A stretch of DNA of 64,000 nucleotides from Bacillus sp. FJAT-27264. Its GTDB lineage: Bacteria; Bacillota; Bacilli; Paenibacillales; Paenibacillaceae. The stretch spans positions 35,793 through 99,792 of the forward strand of contig NZ_MAQW01000003.1 in the NCBI RefSeq assembly GCF_001682855.1. Reading direction: 5' to 3'. The position numbers and the translations under genes were made by a program. Below, in pieces: positions 27,731-37,352 of this stretch (positions within the stretch are counted from its first letter, which is position 1; every line of letters starts with the position of its first letter). The notes beneath the pieces were generated by a model. That model saw only the letters and a list, made by a program, of their open reading frames with translations, was not told the origin of the DNA and made no database searches.

Positions 27731-29722
27731 TCAAGCCGTTTCTTCCCGCAGATCATGCTCCATAAAGAGAATATCGCGTTTCATTTCCTTCATGCCCTGT
27801 CTAGAGATTCGCCCTGTCTCGAACATGGATTGGATGTTGTCTCTCTCCAGCTGAATTCCGATCCGAGCCAGCTCCTGCAGCAAGATGTCGAACTCTTTTC
27901 GCGTGTCGGTGACCGATTCTTTTTTGCTCAGATGCTGTAGTGTACGTTCCTGATGCATAATCAGCGCGCTGACGGCCTCCATATGATTTGGTTCACCTTC
28001 TGCAAGCAGAGCATTTAGTTGCTTAATGACATAAGCAATATTTTGAATTCTGAGCCTAAGCAATTCGGCACGTCTTTCTCGGAAGCTTAACGGAGCTTGC
28101 GGTAGCTTGTCGAACATTTCGATCCAATGCTTAATGGGGAAAAGCTCTTTTTTATAGCTGGAATCTCTTGTTTGCATGAATAACAGTTTATTAGTTTTGT
28201 TAAGATAACTATATGCAATGTATGGATTCACATCTTTCTTTTCAAGCGCAAGCAGCGTGTTCTCTCTTTCCCATTTCAGGACAGATATGCCCAAGGACCG
28301 TTGTACCTTATCTTGATTGTCATCTTTTCTGAGCGTGCGAATTCTGGAAGTATACGTATTGATAATCTGGACCGTTGCCAGCCGGTTCTCGTCCGTGGTC
28401 TGTTCGTTTAATCCGGTAACTACATTCCGCAGAATCTCAATTTTGGCCTGAATATCCTCTTCTTCCTGCTCATTTTTCGTCTCTTTCCCCAATAAAAGCG
28501 GCAACAGATAGTTGGAGGCTAGCAGGGTCCACAATATCACTCCAGCCGCAAGGAAAATGATTAGATCTCTCGCCGGAAAGGCTGTGCCATCATTAAGAAA
28601 AAACGGCAGCGACAACGTACTAGCCAGTGTAATCGTTCCCCGGACTCCTGATAGACTGAGGATCAGCGCCTTCTTGAATCTGTTTGGCCATGGTTCGCGC
28701 GGACTGGTCTTTTCAGAGAGATCCATCAGAAGCGCCCAAATGAGGCGTAATCCGAGTACAGCTACAGTCAATAATAGTGTGTACAAAATGACTTTAACAT
28801 TTCCTATTTCTGGGCTGTTCCAAATCGTCTGAATAATTTCAGGAAGCTGTGTCCCTAGCAGTAGGAATACCAGCCCGTTCAATACAAAGATAATGACCGA
28901 CCAGGTGCTTTTGGATACAACTCTCAGCTTGGCAACCTCGGGATTCATTTTCTTGTAACCTAAAGAATGGGCGATTCCTGCAGCAACAACAGCAAGGATA
29001 CCGTTGACCCCCAATTCCTCGGCAGCTATGAAAATTAAAAAAGGAGTCATAATCTCAATCAGCATGTGAAGCGTGACATTTTCCATCCCCAGTCTCCGCA
29101 GCCACTTCACTACGCCATATTTTACAAACGTGAGCAGAAGACCGAGTACAACACCACCAAGTGAAATGGAGATAAAGCTGATACTGGCAGTTTTGAAAGA
29201 AAACATACCGGTGACCATAGCGGCTACGGCAAACTGAAAGGAGACCAGCCCTGATGCGTCATTGATTAGAGATTCTCCTTCGAGAATTTGCATCGTCTGA
29301 TGAGGGATCTTCACTTTCTGCTCCAGTGCACCCACGGCCACAGCATCGGTAGGCGCTAGTGCAGCCGCCAGTGCGAAGGATGCTGCCAGCGGGATGACGG
29401 GAAGTAGCCAATTCAGGAAATATCCCATCACGCCTACTGTTACAAACACTAGACCCAGCGCTAGTAAAAGGATCGGTTTCTTCTGCTTCCACAGCGCCTC
29501 TTTATCCGCATGCCTCCCATCATTGAACAGCAAAGGGGCAATGAATAGAAGCAAGAACAGTTCCGGATTTAATTTCAGTTCATAGTGAAAGGGTAGCCAA
29601 GTAATGATCATCCCCAGTACGATTTGAATAATCGGCACGGAGACCGAAGGAATAAATCGGTTCACTAAATTGGATAAAGAGACGGCTGCCAACATCAGCA
29701 AAATAAATTCAAACAATTCCAA
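27731..29722 (-). CDS. Na+/H+ antiporter, CPA1 (NhaP-like)
   Basis: 663 residues: about 12 membrane helices (1-410) and a long cytoplasmic tail (about 415-663) rich in charged helices. The ion-binding segment is AALAPTDAVAVGALEQK (T-D pair) and ESLINDASGLVSF carries the conserved N-D. The LSGVRGTITLASTLSLP motif is typical of bacterial NhaP/YjcE proteins. It exchanges Na+ (or K+) for H+ for pH and salt tolerance. It stands alone. Confidence 0.92.
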   Translation of the reverse strand: MELFEFILLMLAAVSLSNLVNRFIPSVSVPIIQIVLGMIITWLPFHYELKLNPELFLLLFIAPLLFNDGRHADKEALWKQKKPILLLALGLVFVTVGVMGYFLNWLLPVIPLAASFALAAALAPTDAVAVGALEQKVKIPHQTMQILEGESLINDASGLVSFQFAVAAMVTGMFSFKTASISFISISLGGVVLGLLLTFVKYGVVKWLRRLGMENVTLHMLIEIMTPFLIFIAAEELGVNGILAVVAAGIAHSLGYKKMNPEVAKLRVVSKSTWSVIIFVLNGLVFLLLGTQLPEIIQTIWNSPEIGNVKVILYTLLLTVAVLGLRLIWALLMDLSEKTSPREPWPNRFKKALILSLSGVRGTITLASTLSLPFFLNDGTAFPARDLIIFLAAGVILWTLLASNYLLPLLLGKETKNEQEEEDIQAKIEILRNVVTGLNEQTTDENRLATVQIINTYTSRIRTLRKDDNQDKVQRSLGISVLKWERENTLLALEKKDVNPYIAYSYLNKTNKLLFMQTRDSSYKKELFPIKHWIEMFDKLPQAPLSFRERRAELLRLRIQNIAYVIKQLNALLAEGEPNHMEAVSALIMHQERTLQHLSKKESVTDTRKEFDILLQELARIGIQLERDNIQSMFETGRISRQGMKEMKRDILFMEHDLREETA

Positions 29723-29848
29723 ACGTGTCTTACCTCCATATCTGCAATCCGCAGCTTTTCGTTATAATCGGTGTCAAATAAGAATTAATCTTAATATAGC
29801 ATGGGTTTTTAAACGGAATGTAAATCCAACGATACGGTTACTATATAT

Positions 29849-29892
29849 TAAAAAGGATCAGTGTCTCCATATGGAAACGCTGATCCTTTTTT
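29849..29892. terminator. Terminator-like hairpin upstream of the antiporter gene
   Basis: AAAAAGGATCAG / CTGATCCTTTTT with a short loop region, U-tailed in both directions. It separates the 30-kb unit from the antiporter gene and probably ends the leftward DUF554/small-protein transcript. Confidence 0.75.
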
Positions 29893-29948
29893 ACTTATGA
29901 GGCATATGTACAAACCACCAGTCTGATGCTACAACCAGTTCTTGATTG

Positions 29949-30092
29949 CTAATACGCATAAGTGAGCATGCACTGCTTGTCGAAGGAATCGCTTTTGGAC
30001 ACCGGCAGCTCCCTGTTCGTAATATGCTTGTGAAGCAAATCTAACTCCTGGCTAAACTCCATCGAGCTCAGGAGGGTTTTTCCCATATTCAT
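29949..30092 (-). CDS. Small 47-residue protein, possibly Spo0E-like
   Basis: ATG 30092 to TAG 29949 with a strong ribosome site (GAGGAG, 6 bp spacing), 20 bp behind the DUF554 gene and followed by a terminator, so it is probably translated. The sequence contains FSQELDLLHKHI; the S-Q-E-L-D motif is the phosphatase signature of Spo0E-type sporulation aspartyl-phosphate phosphatases. The usual first helix is missing and the C-terminal half is unlike the family. Assignment to Spo0E is tentative; translation is better supported than function. Confidence 0.5.
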   Translation of the reverse strand: MNMGKTLLSSMEFSQELDLLHKHITNRELPVSKSDSFDKQCMLTYAY

Positions 30093-30112
30093 AGTTATCT
30101 CCTCTCGTTGTA

Positions 30113-30796
30113 CTACAAATTAAAAACAAAAATGATCAAAAACATAAGGGGTGGTATAGCTAATGCGGGCAAAAGATTTAATGTTTTCATTTTTTTAATC
30201 CCTAAAATACTTAGGCCTGAACATAATATTAAAATACCGCCAATGATAGATATCTCATTCATCAGATCAGCATTTAAAGAATTCTCTATTAATTTCGCGA
30301 TTAAATAGATTGAACCTTGCCAGCAGAATAATACTAGCGCAGCTAAAGCTATGCCGAGACCAAATGTTGAAGCTAACACGATAGAAGTTATAAAATCCAA
30401 CATTCCGTTAGCAAATAAATAAGTGTAATCACCTTTTAGCGCTGCTTCAACCGGGCCAAGTATAGATAGTGAACCGATACAAAATAATAAAATGGCAGTT
30501 GATAATCCCTCGGCCAGATTTCCTTTCGAAAACTTACTAACAAGATTATTGAATTTCACTTCCAAGTTAATCCTTTGCCCAATTAAAGCGCCAAGAGCTA
30601 GACTAACAATAAACAACACTGGATATTTACTATCAGGCATATGCTGCACGATTGTATTCATTCCAAGTGCTAGCGCAGCTAATCCCATTGCGTTCATCAA
30701 AATATCTTGGTACTCGTTCTTGATCCCCTTTTTAAAAACACTTCCAATAATACTACCTAGAATAATCATTATTACATTAAAAGCCGTACCCAACAT
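30113..30796 (-). CDS. DUF554 (YqgA-like) membrane protein
   Basis: 227 residues, about 7 helices. The N-terminus MLGTAFNVIMIILGSIIGS, the L-G-A-L-I-G segment and F-C-I-G-S-L-S-I-L-G-P-V-E match DUF554. The function of the family is not established; it is thought to be a small integral-membrane transporter or channel. It is followed by the 47-residue gene and preceded by a terminator of the MerR gene. Confidence 0.88.
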   Translation of the reverse strand: MLGTAFNVIMIILGSIIGSVFKKGIKNEYQDILMNAMGLAALALGMNTIVQHMPDSKYPVLFIVSLALGALIGQRINLEVKFNNLVSKFSKGNLAEGLSTAILLFCIGSLSILGPVEAALKGDYTYLFANGMLDFITSIVLASTFGLGIALAALVLFCWQGSIYLIAKLIENSLNADLMNEISIIGGILILCSGLSILGIKKMKTLNLLPALAIPPLMFLIIFVFNL

Positions 30797-30825
30797 TATG
30801 GTTTCTTTCTCCCTTCAGAATCAGC

Positions 30826-30861
30826 ATATAAAAAAAATAAACCCTCTAGTAACTAGAGGGT
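30826..30861 (-). terminator. Terminator of the MerR gene
   Basis: ACCCTCTAG / CTAGAGGGT stem with a T-rich tail on the minus strand, just past the MerR stop. Confidence 0.75.
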
Positions 30862-30869
30862 CAAGTCAT

Positions 30870-31688
30870 TTATCTTCGGCTAAAAGGCAATAAAATTTCT
30901 GTAACGTACTTGTCCACGCTATTTGTAATCCCATAGTCAATCAATGTTATCTCGATAGAATCATCTACGATACTATAACCATGCTCTGCACTATACTTCA
31001 GTAGTTCTTCATAAAACCCAGCTGCATGGACATGTGTCCCACTGAATCGAACTCTTAAATATTCACGAGCGGGAAATATGACTTCCGCTTTGGGGATATT
31101 ATCTCCTTCCTCTAAAATCATAAAAATACTGTTGTAGCGGTCAAATGTGTTGGCCTCAATATCCTGGAGCGCAACTGATATTCCGATTTTCCCCAAAAAA
31201 ATACTTTCATCAATGTTGAAATTTTTTCGGAGTTCGGCAATTGGATACTCAATATCTTCACCAGGTCTATAATCATGGGTTAAATGGGCCACTCTTAGTT
31301 TAGGCAGCCTCACCTCCATAATTGTACCTAATGGATGATTGATTGCATCATGGATCTGGGTCAGGCGTCGTTTGATTTTTCTATCAATTAATTCTAGCTC
31401 TCTTTTTTTGTTAGCAATTTCAGCCTGTTGCCGGTTTAACATCTCGATCAGTTTATCCGTATCACGGTAGTCGAAGAAATCCAAAAGGTCGCTAATTGGC
31501 ACGCCCAAAGCTCTTAAGTATTTAATCGTACTTAATCTTTCAAAATGCTGGGTTGAATAATATCGATAGTTATTGCTCTTATCTATATATTCTGGTTTCA
31601 AAAGCCCAATCTCATCATAATATCTGAGCGTGGAGATTTTGACCTGAAATAATTTTGATAATTCACCTATTGTGAATAATTCCTTCAT
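30870..31688 (-). CDS. MerR family regulator with effector-binding (GyrI-like) domain
   Basis: 272 residues from ATG 31688. N-terminal HTH ([20 protein letters not shown]), coiled coil at about 75-115, and a C-terminal GyrI/BmrR-like ligand domain (about 120-270). This is the BmrR/BltR layout, where hydrophobic cations activate an efflux gene. No pump is adjacent; DUF554 follows but is separated by a terminator, so the target is unknown. Confidence 0.88.
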   Translation of the reverse strand: MKELFTIGELSKLFQVKISTLRYYDEIGLLKPEYIDKSNNYRYYSTQHFERLSTIKYLRALGVPISDLLDFFDYRDTDKLIEMLNRQQAEIANKKRELELIDRKIKRRLTQIHDAINHPLGTIMEVRLPKLRVAHLTHDYRPGEDIEYPIAELRKNFNIDESIFLGKIGISVALQDIEANTFDRYNSIFMILEEGDNIPKAEVIFPAREYLRVRFSGTHVHAAGFYEELLKYSAEHGYSIVDDSIEITLIDYGITNSVDKYVTEILLPFSRR

Positions 31689-31830
31689 GCAGTCTCCGCC
31701 TTTTTTAAATATCTGTTTATAAATCATATCTTCAAGACTTTCTTATGTAAACCCGCTACATATTCTTTGCGGAACGCAGCAGATATAGCAAGAACGGAGC
31801 ACCAAGTACTCCCGAGTTTAGAAACATAAA

Positions 31831-31862
31831 AGAACCCCAGGTTATAAATAACCTGGGGTTCT
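31831..31862 (-). terminator. Terminator of the SDR-MFS operon
   Basis: AGAACCCCAGGTTAT / ATAACCTGGGGTTCT, a nearly perfect hairpin 18 bp past the MFS stop. Confidence 0.8.
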
Positions 31863-31879
31863 CAACACACTGAAAGCGA

Positions 31880-33028
31880 TCAACGACTGCTCATTCGTCG
31901 TGATAATTGCACAGCCCCGAACGCTACAACGATAGCGGCGGCAGCAACCCAAGTGATCGCAGATAGCGAGATCTGTTCAACCACCAGACCGCCCACACCG
32001 GCACCGGCAGCCATCGCTAGCTGAAGCACCATACTATTCAAGCTCAACATAACTCCCGTCGATTCAGGAGCGATAGTAATCACATGCAATTGTTGGGGCG
32101 GACCCAGCGACCATACTGCAATCGACCAGAGAATCAGCATGGCGATCAGCAGCACCGGTACATGAACACCAAACGCAATTAGAACTAATGCAAGGCCGTT
32201 CAGCGCAAGTCCGGCTATGAGTACACGATGAAGCCCCCATTTGTCGGTTGCATAGCCGCCGGAGCGAGACCCGATCAGGCTGGCAATGCCGATTACGAAC
32301 AGTATCGTGTTAAGGGTGCCATCACTCATTCCTACTGCCGTCAACAGGAATGGCGTAATGTAAGAATAAAAGATGGAATACCCAATGATCCAGAAGAACG
32401 TCACGGATAAAGCGGTCAACGCTCTCGGCTGCTTCAGTAGGGCGAGTTGTTTGCGCAGCGAAACCACCTCTTCCCCCTCTGTGCGCGGAATAAGCAGCGC
32501 AATCAGAACAATAGCAGCGAGTCCAAGCACTGCAATGACTCCGAATACAGCTTTCCATTCGTAAGCGGTAGCCATTATCCTGCCAAGCGGGACCCCGAAG
32601 ATCAAGGAAGCTGTAAAGCCCATCAGCACTGCTGCCAGTGCGCTACCCTCCTTGCCCGGCCGGGCGACCTTCGTTGCGATCGTCATGGATACGACAACGA
32701 CAACACCGGCGCTGATCCCCATCAGTATACGGGAGGCATTCAGCAGTGCAATCCCTGGCAGAACATAAGCAAGTGCATTGCTCAGGACAAAGAATCCGAT
32801 GGCGAAAAGAAGCAGCTTCTTGCGCTCCATACGTGCGGTCATTACCATCACAAGCGGCGTACCGAAGGCATAGGCCAGCGAGAAGACCGTGATCAACTGC
32901 CCGGCTGTGACGAGCGAAACTCCTGTTGACGCAGCTATTTTATCCAGAATTCCAGCTATAACATATTCCGAAGTACCGACAAGAAAGCTGAGAATCGCCA
33001 AGATGTATATTTTAAGTGTACTGGACAT
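31880..33028 (-). CDS. MFS transporter (AraJ/DHA1-like)
   Basis: 382 residues and about 12 helices. The N-terminus (SFLVGTSEYVIAGILDKIA) and the loop 2-3 motif (GTPLVMVMTARMERKK) are typical of the AraJ/YdhP group of drug or sugar exporters. It lies 31 bp behind the SDR gene in one operon, so it may export the product or substrate of that enzyme. Substrate unknown. Confidence 0.9.
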   Translation of the reverse strand: MSSTLKIYILAILSFLVGTSEYVIAGILDKIAASTGVSLVTAGQLITVFSLAYAFGTPLVMVMTARMERKKLLLFAIGFFVLSNALAYVLPGIALLNASRILMGISAGVVVVVSMTIATKVARPGKEGSALAAVLMGFTASLIFGVPLGRIMATAYEWKAVFGVIAVLGLAAIVLIALLIPRTEGEEVVSLRKQLALLKQPRALTALSVTFFWIIGYSIFYSYITPFLLTAVGMSDGTLNTILFVIGIASLIGSRSGGYATDKWGLHRVLIAGLALNGLALVLIAFGVHVPVLLIAMLILWSIAVWSLGPPQQLHVITIAPESTGVMLSLNSMVLQLAMAAGAGVGGLVVEQISLSAITWVAAAAIVVAFGAVQLSRRMSSR

Positions 33029-33059
33029 GAATGTTTGTTCCTTTCCTGTTACCGATGAT

Positions 33060-33797
33060 TTAATTGAACCCTCCGTTTACCCGGATTGTCTGCCCCGTTA
33101 TCCAACGGGCTTTGTCACTGACGAGCAAATCAACTGCATTAGCGATGTCTTCCGGCTCCCCCAGTCGTCCAAAGGCGTTCATCCGGCTGAATGATTCAAT
33201 TAGTTCTTGTGATTTTCCATTTAAAAACAGCTCGGTCGATACTTGACCAGGAGCTATGCAATTGATGACGATGTCTTTGAGACTGAATTCCTTAGCCAAT
33301 TGGCGAGTCAACTGCTCAACTGCACCTTTCGTTGCGGCGTAGACGCTATATGTTGGAAGCATCGCACCCGACACGGAGGTCGAGAAATTGATGATCGTCC
33401 CGCCCTTTTCCATGTATTTCATCGCTTGTTGGCAAGCGAAATACGTGCCTTTCACGTTGATACCGAACTGCCGGTCAAATATCTCCTCTGTCACTTCTGC
33501 GATGGCCGTGCATTCCATAATGCCAGCATTATTGGCTAGAATGTCTAAGCGTCCAAATTGCTTAATCGTCTGTGTGAACAAGACTTCGACTTCACTTACT
33601 TTGCTCACATCTGCGCGAATGGCGATCGCTTGGCCACCGAATTGTTCAATCATCTGAACAACTTCGTCCGCTTTCTCCTTATTCAAGGAATAGTTGACGA
33701 CTACTTTCGCACCAGATTGCGCTAATTGAATGGCCACCTGCCGTCCAATACCCCGGGAAGCTCCTGTAACAATTGCAACTTTTTCATTCAAACTCAT
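33060..33797 (-). CDS. SDR family NAD(P)-dependent oxidoreductase
   Basis: 245 residues from ATG 33797 (GGGAGAGAG upstream). Cofactor motif TGASRGIG near residue 10, NNAG near 85, catalytic Ser in the STSVSG segment and YAATK. The FabG-like length and the GITG-type tail (WITGQTIRVNGG) mark a classical SDR. It is divergent from the AraC gene at 33985 and leads the MFS gene. Confidence 0.9.
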   Translation of the reverse strand: MSLNEKVAIVTGASRGIGRQVAIQLAQSGAKVVVNYSLNKEKADEVVQMIEQFGGQAIAIRADVSKVSEVEVLFTQTIKQFGRLDILANNAGIMECTAIAEVTEEIFDRQFGINVKGTYFACQQAMKYMEKGGTIINFSTSVSGAMLPTYSVYAATKGAVEQLTRQLAKEFSLKDIVINCIAPGQVSTELFLNGKSQELIESFSRMNAFGRLGEPEDIANAVDLLVSDKARWITGQTIRVNGGFN

Positions 33798-33984
33798 TGT
33801 ATCTCTCTCCCTTATCCTCGAATGTAGACTATCGGTCATCAGCCGTAACTCGGCTTTGCTAATTCATTATAGTAAGTACATGCCTTTTTCCGTTAGACCA
33901 ATCCTGTCCGATACTTGCCTAATTCTCTTCTGACTACATATAATAAAAGCCAAGTACATCCTTCCTGGATAGGAGCCTGCAAAC

Positions 33985-34920
33985 ATGAATCACAAACATG
34001 AATCACAGCGCATAGAGGAAACCTTGCAACAGTTAGCGCCCTTGATTCGGCGCCATGCTCCGTCGGGCGGCACACATCAGACGGCCGTACCTTCGCTAAC
34101 GTTAATGCATGCTACACAGTTGTCTGAACCGATTGAGTCTGTCTATAAGCCATCCATTTGCGTCGTCGCGCAAGGGGCGAAAACGGCTACACTGGCTGAC
34201 GAAATCTATCGGTACGACCCATCAACTTACCTGGTCATATCCGTTGAATTACCGGTAATCAGCAGAATTCTCATTGCTACACCCGAGAGCCCACATTTAA
34301 GTCTGCGGCTAGGCTTCGACTCTGACGTAATACTCGACATCGTCAAAGAAACGAATCGTCCCGCTTCCGCACCCATGGCAGCTAGCCCGGGCATAACCGT
34401 GGATCATATGTCTCCATCATTACTTCAAGCCATCGTGCGGCTGATGCAGTTATTAGACGAACCCGAGGACATTCCCATTCTGGCACCACTCGTCATCCGC
34501 GAAATTCTATATCGGGTACTTCAAGGCGAACAAGGCGAGCTAATCCATCAATTCGCTATTGTCGGCAGTCAAGCTCACAACATCGCCCAAGCGATCCAAC
34601 AAATTAACCGGCAATTCGACCGCCCTCTGGTGGTTGATCAGCTTGCTAAGTCCGTGAATATGAGTACCTCGGCGTTCCATAAACATTTTAAGCGCGTCAC
34701 GGAGATGAGTCCGTTGCAATATCAGAAAACGGTACGTTTACAAGAAGCAAGACGCTTAATGTTAACGGAAACCGTTCAAGCCTCCGATGCTGCCTTTCGT
34801 GTAGGCTACGAGAGCCCGTCCCAGTTCAGCCGGGAGTATGCCCGCATGTACGGACGACCACCGATGCTGGATCTTCAAAATCTTCGCAGCGCCAAGACAA
34901 CCTCAGATGTGCTTAGCTGA
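33985..34920 (+). CDS. AraC family regulator with AraC_N domain
   Basis: 311 residues. The N-terminal AraC_N cupin (about 35-190, KPSICVVAQGAKTATL) and C-terminal double HTH (about 205-300, LAKSVNMSTSAFHKHFKRVT, ending MSPLQYQKTVRLQEARRLML). AGGAG is 10 bp before ATG 33985. It is divergent from the SDR-MFS operon, its likely target, and is similar in type to the regulator at 35093. Confidence 0.9.
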   Translation: MNHKHESQRIEETLQQLAPLIRRHAPSGGTHQTAVPSLTLMHATQLSEPIESVYKPSICVVAQGAKTATLADEIYRYDPSTYLVISVELPVISRILIATPESPHLSLRLGFDSDVILDIVKETNRPASAPMAASPGITVDHMSPSLLQAIVRLMQLLDEPEDIPILAPLVIREILYRVLQGEQGELIHQFAIVGSQAHNIAQAIQQINRQFDRPLVVDQLAKSVNMSTSAFHKHFKRVTEMSPLQYQKTVRLQEARRLMLTETVQASDAAFRVGYESPSQFSREYARMYGRPPMLDLQNLRSAKTTSDVLS

Positions 34921-34996
34921 ATTTAATTAATGGCAATAAGAGAAAAATCGACTCACCAGGGCCACTCCCAGTCCCTTGATGATTAAGGCAATAAAA

Positions 34997-35045
34997 AACA
35001 GCACCTTTGATTGTTAGATACTATCTAACAATCAAAGGTGCTGTT
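34997..35045. terminator. Bidirectional terminator with perfect 24-bp arms
   Basis: Left arm 34997-35020 and right arm 35022-35045 are exact reverse complements (AACAGCACCTTTGATTG at the outer end) with almost no loop. It separates two convergent AraC genes. Confidence 0.85.
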
Positions 35046-35092
35046 TCGTTTTATGGAATAGCTTGCTTGTTAGGAAGCCAATATAAGTTAAG

Positions 35093-36058
35093 CTATAAAC
35101 CCAGGTCTATCAGTATATTGTCAGCATAAGCAGATTCATGTGAGCTTTTCTTGGTCTGATTGCCAATCGTACGGATGTCTTTAAGTGGTGGTAGGCCGAA
35201 AAACCGTTTGTATTCACGGTTGAACTGCGTCAGACTCTCGTATCCAACCTCCAGCGCAGTTGAAGTGACATCAATATCATCAGTAAGCATAATTCTGCGC
35301 GCTTCCTGAAGCCTAAGTTGTTTCTGATACTGGATCGGGCTCAGTGTAGTGACCGCTTTGAATTTGTGATGCAAAGTAGAAGGACTCATGCCGCCTGCCT
35401 GAGCAATTTCCTCTACGGTAAGAGTGCGTGCATAGTTTGTTTTAACATAATGGATAGCCTTACTAATGCCGGCCGCATCATGATGCAGCAGCATGTTATT
35501 GTAGAAGCGCGCGCCGCCCTCGTCAGTCAGCAGGCGGTAAATCAGCTCACGCTTCATGCCAGAAGCAAGAAAATCCGCAGCTTCACGGTCTGTAGCCAGA
35601 TGCAGCAGCCGCTCAAGCACATTCAGAACCTCACCCCCAGCCTTGCCTATAAATGCTCCTTCTGTGAGCTGGTTCTCACCAAAAACTCTGAGCTTAGCAT
35701 CCAGCGCAACGGATGCTATCTCGTCTGTTGTGAAGGCAATTCGGATCGCTATGTACGGCGTTTCCTGCGTTGCTTGGACTATCTGGCCTTTGATCGGCAT
35801 ATCCAGGTTGGATGCAATATAATCTCCAGCTCCATAGTTGTAGGTATTATTGCGGACAATTAGTGTTTTATGGCCTTGGAGAACTACACAAATCCCTGGA
35901 TTGAAAAGTCCTTGTTGGATCGTGGTCGGCCGATCTGCTTTTAGCAGCGAGAGAAACGAAATGCCGGTCTCACAGATACCGCTCGAAACGGAATAAGCAG
36001 CGGACAGGTGTAGTAATCTCTGTACGACAACTGAAAGCTCCTCGTTATTACGGGACAT
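35093..36058 (-). CDS. AraC family regulator with AraC_N domain
   Basis: 321 residues. AraC_N region (about 25-200, NPGICVVLQGHKTLIV) and double HTH (about 215-305, IAQAGGMSPSTLHHKFKAVT, then LSPIQYQKQLRLQEARRIML). It is divergent from the SDR at 36260, and this pairing repeats the SDR/AraC unit at 33-34.9 kb. It probably activates or represses that SDR gene. Confidence 0.9.
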   Translation of the reverse strand: MSRNNEELSVVVQRLLHLSAAYSVSSGICETGISFLSLLKADRPTTIQQGLFNPGICVVLQGHKTLIVRNNTYNYGAGDYIASNLDMPIKGQIVQATQETPYIAIRIAFTTDEIASVALDAKLRVFGENQLTEGAFIGKAGGEVLNVLERLLHLATDREAADFLASGMKRELIYRLLTDEGGARFYNNMLLHHDAAGISKAIHYVKTNYARTLTVEEIAQAGGMSPSTLHHKFKAVTTLSPIQYQKQLRLQEARRIMLTDDIDVTSTALEVGYESLTQFNREYKRFFGLPPLKDIRTIGNQTKKSSHESAYADNILIDLGL

Positions 36059-36259
36059 TAAGCATTCTCCTCTCTATAGGTTCGCGCAATGTAGCAACGT
36101 TCCAGTTTGGTTGCCTATATCAAGCTCATCGGAGTTTTAGGCAAAAATGAGGCACGATTCGACTATTTCCCCCATTATAATCACACTATAATCAAATACA
36201 CAAGGCAACAGGATATAAGCCTTATAAATACAACAAACTTGAACCAGGGAGAGGATTAC

Positions 36260-37090
36260 ATGTCTAAAGTATGGTTGATTACTGGAAGCGGAAGCGGGCT
36301 AGGTCGTAATATTACTGAAGCTGCACTTGCAAAGGGAGAACGTGTTGTTGCAACTGCTCGTAATATCGAACAGCTCGATGATCTGGTTAAGCAATATGGC
36401 GATCAGATCCGCGTCGCTACGCTGGATGTGACCGTTGAAGAAGCGGCACAAGCCGCGGTTCAAGTGGCGCTGGATGCCTTTGGACGGCTTGATGTCCTAG
36501 TCAACAATGCAGGGTATGGTGATATTCACCCTTTTGAAGAAACAAGCTCTGCGGATTTCAAGCGACTGATGGATACCTGTTTTTACGGGGTAGTATATCT
36601 GACGCGCGCAGCATTGCCGATTATGCGCAAGCAGCGGAGCGGGCATATTCTTAATATTTCATCGGTTGGTGGGCGCTTGGCAACTCCAGGAAGCGCTGCT
36701 TACCATGCAGCCAAATGGGCAGTGGGTGGCTTCACAGAAGCGGTGGCTATGGAAACAGCCCATTTCGGAGTCAAAATCAGCGCACTTGAACCTGGGGGCA
36801 TGCGTACGAACTGGGTAGGTCGCGCGATCAATAATCGCCCTGCATTACTTCCGGACTACGAAGCATCCGTAGGTGCGCTGCTCAAAATGATGGATGATCT
36901 ACAGGGGCAAGAAAAAGGTGATCCGGTAAAAGTGGCTGATGTCGTCCTTCAGTTGGCTTATGCGGATGAGCTGCCTGCACATTTGCTACTTGGTGTAGAT
37001 GCTGCACAAGGCGCTCAGTTAGCTGAACAACAGCGTGCTGCTGATGCCCAGCGCTGGCATGAAGTGACCATCTCAACAGAATATGAGTGA
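36260..37090 (+). CDS. SDR family oxidoreductase
   Basis: 276 residues from ATG 36260, chosen because GGGAGAGG lies just upstream; a longer frame exists but lacks a ribosome site. TGSGSGLGRNI near residue 8, NNAGYG near 83, and the YHAAKW motif with Ser in NISSVGG. The C-terminus extends beyond a FabG-type SDR, as in the YbbO/DHRS-like group. Substrate unknown; regulated probably by the divergent AraC protein. Confidence 0.9.
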   Translation: MSKVWLITGSGSGLGRNITEAALAKGERVVATARNIEQLDDLVKQYGDQIRVATLDVTVEEAAQAAVQVALDAFGRLDVLVNNAGYGDIHPFEETSSADFKRLMDTCFYGVVYLTRAALPIMRKQRSGHILNISSVGGRLATPGSAAYHAAKWAVGGFTEAVAMETAHFGVKISALEPGGMRTNWVGRAINNRPALLPDYEASVGALLKMMDDLQGQEKGDPVKVADVVLQLAYADELPAHLLLGVDAAQGAQLAEQQRAADAQRWHEVTISTEYE

Positions 37091-37127
37091 TACAGTGTGA
37101 CCGCGAGCATTTGCTATTGAATTAAAC

Positions 37128-37163
37128 TTAAGGGCGCCGAACCGCGAAGGTTCGACGCCCTTA
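37128..37163 (+). terminator. Terminator after SDR gene
   Basis: TTAAGGGCG / CGCCCTTAA enclosing an inner CGAACC / GGTTCG stem. The U-tract is poor, so termination may be weak. Confidence 0.55.
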
Positions 37164-37352
37164 AGTGTGAATAAAAAGAAATTGCTGGAGGAGCAGAGTC
37201 GAATGGTGTGAAGTATTCCGGATTAGGACGACAGATGTCCCCACCCAACATTTTAGAAGAGATATGTCCATCTCGCTTGACTCTGGTATTGTACTAGGGT
37301 TTATCGTGGTGAATATCAAATATGACTTTTAAGAATCAGGGTGGTTAAGTTG

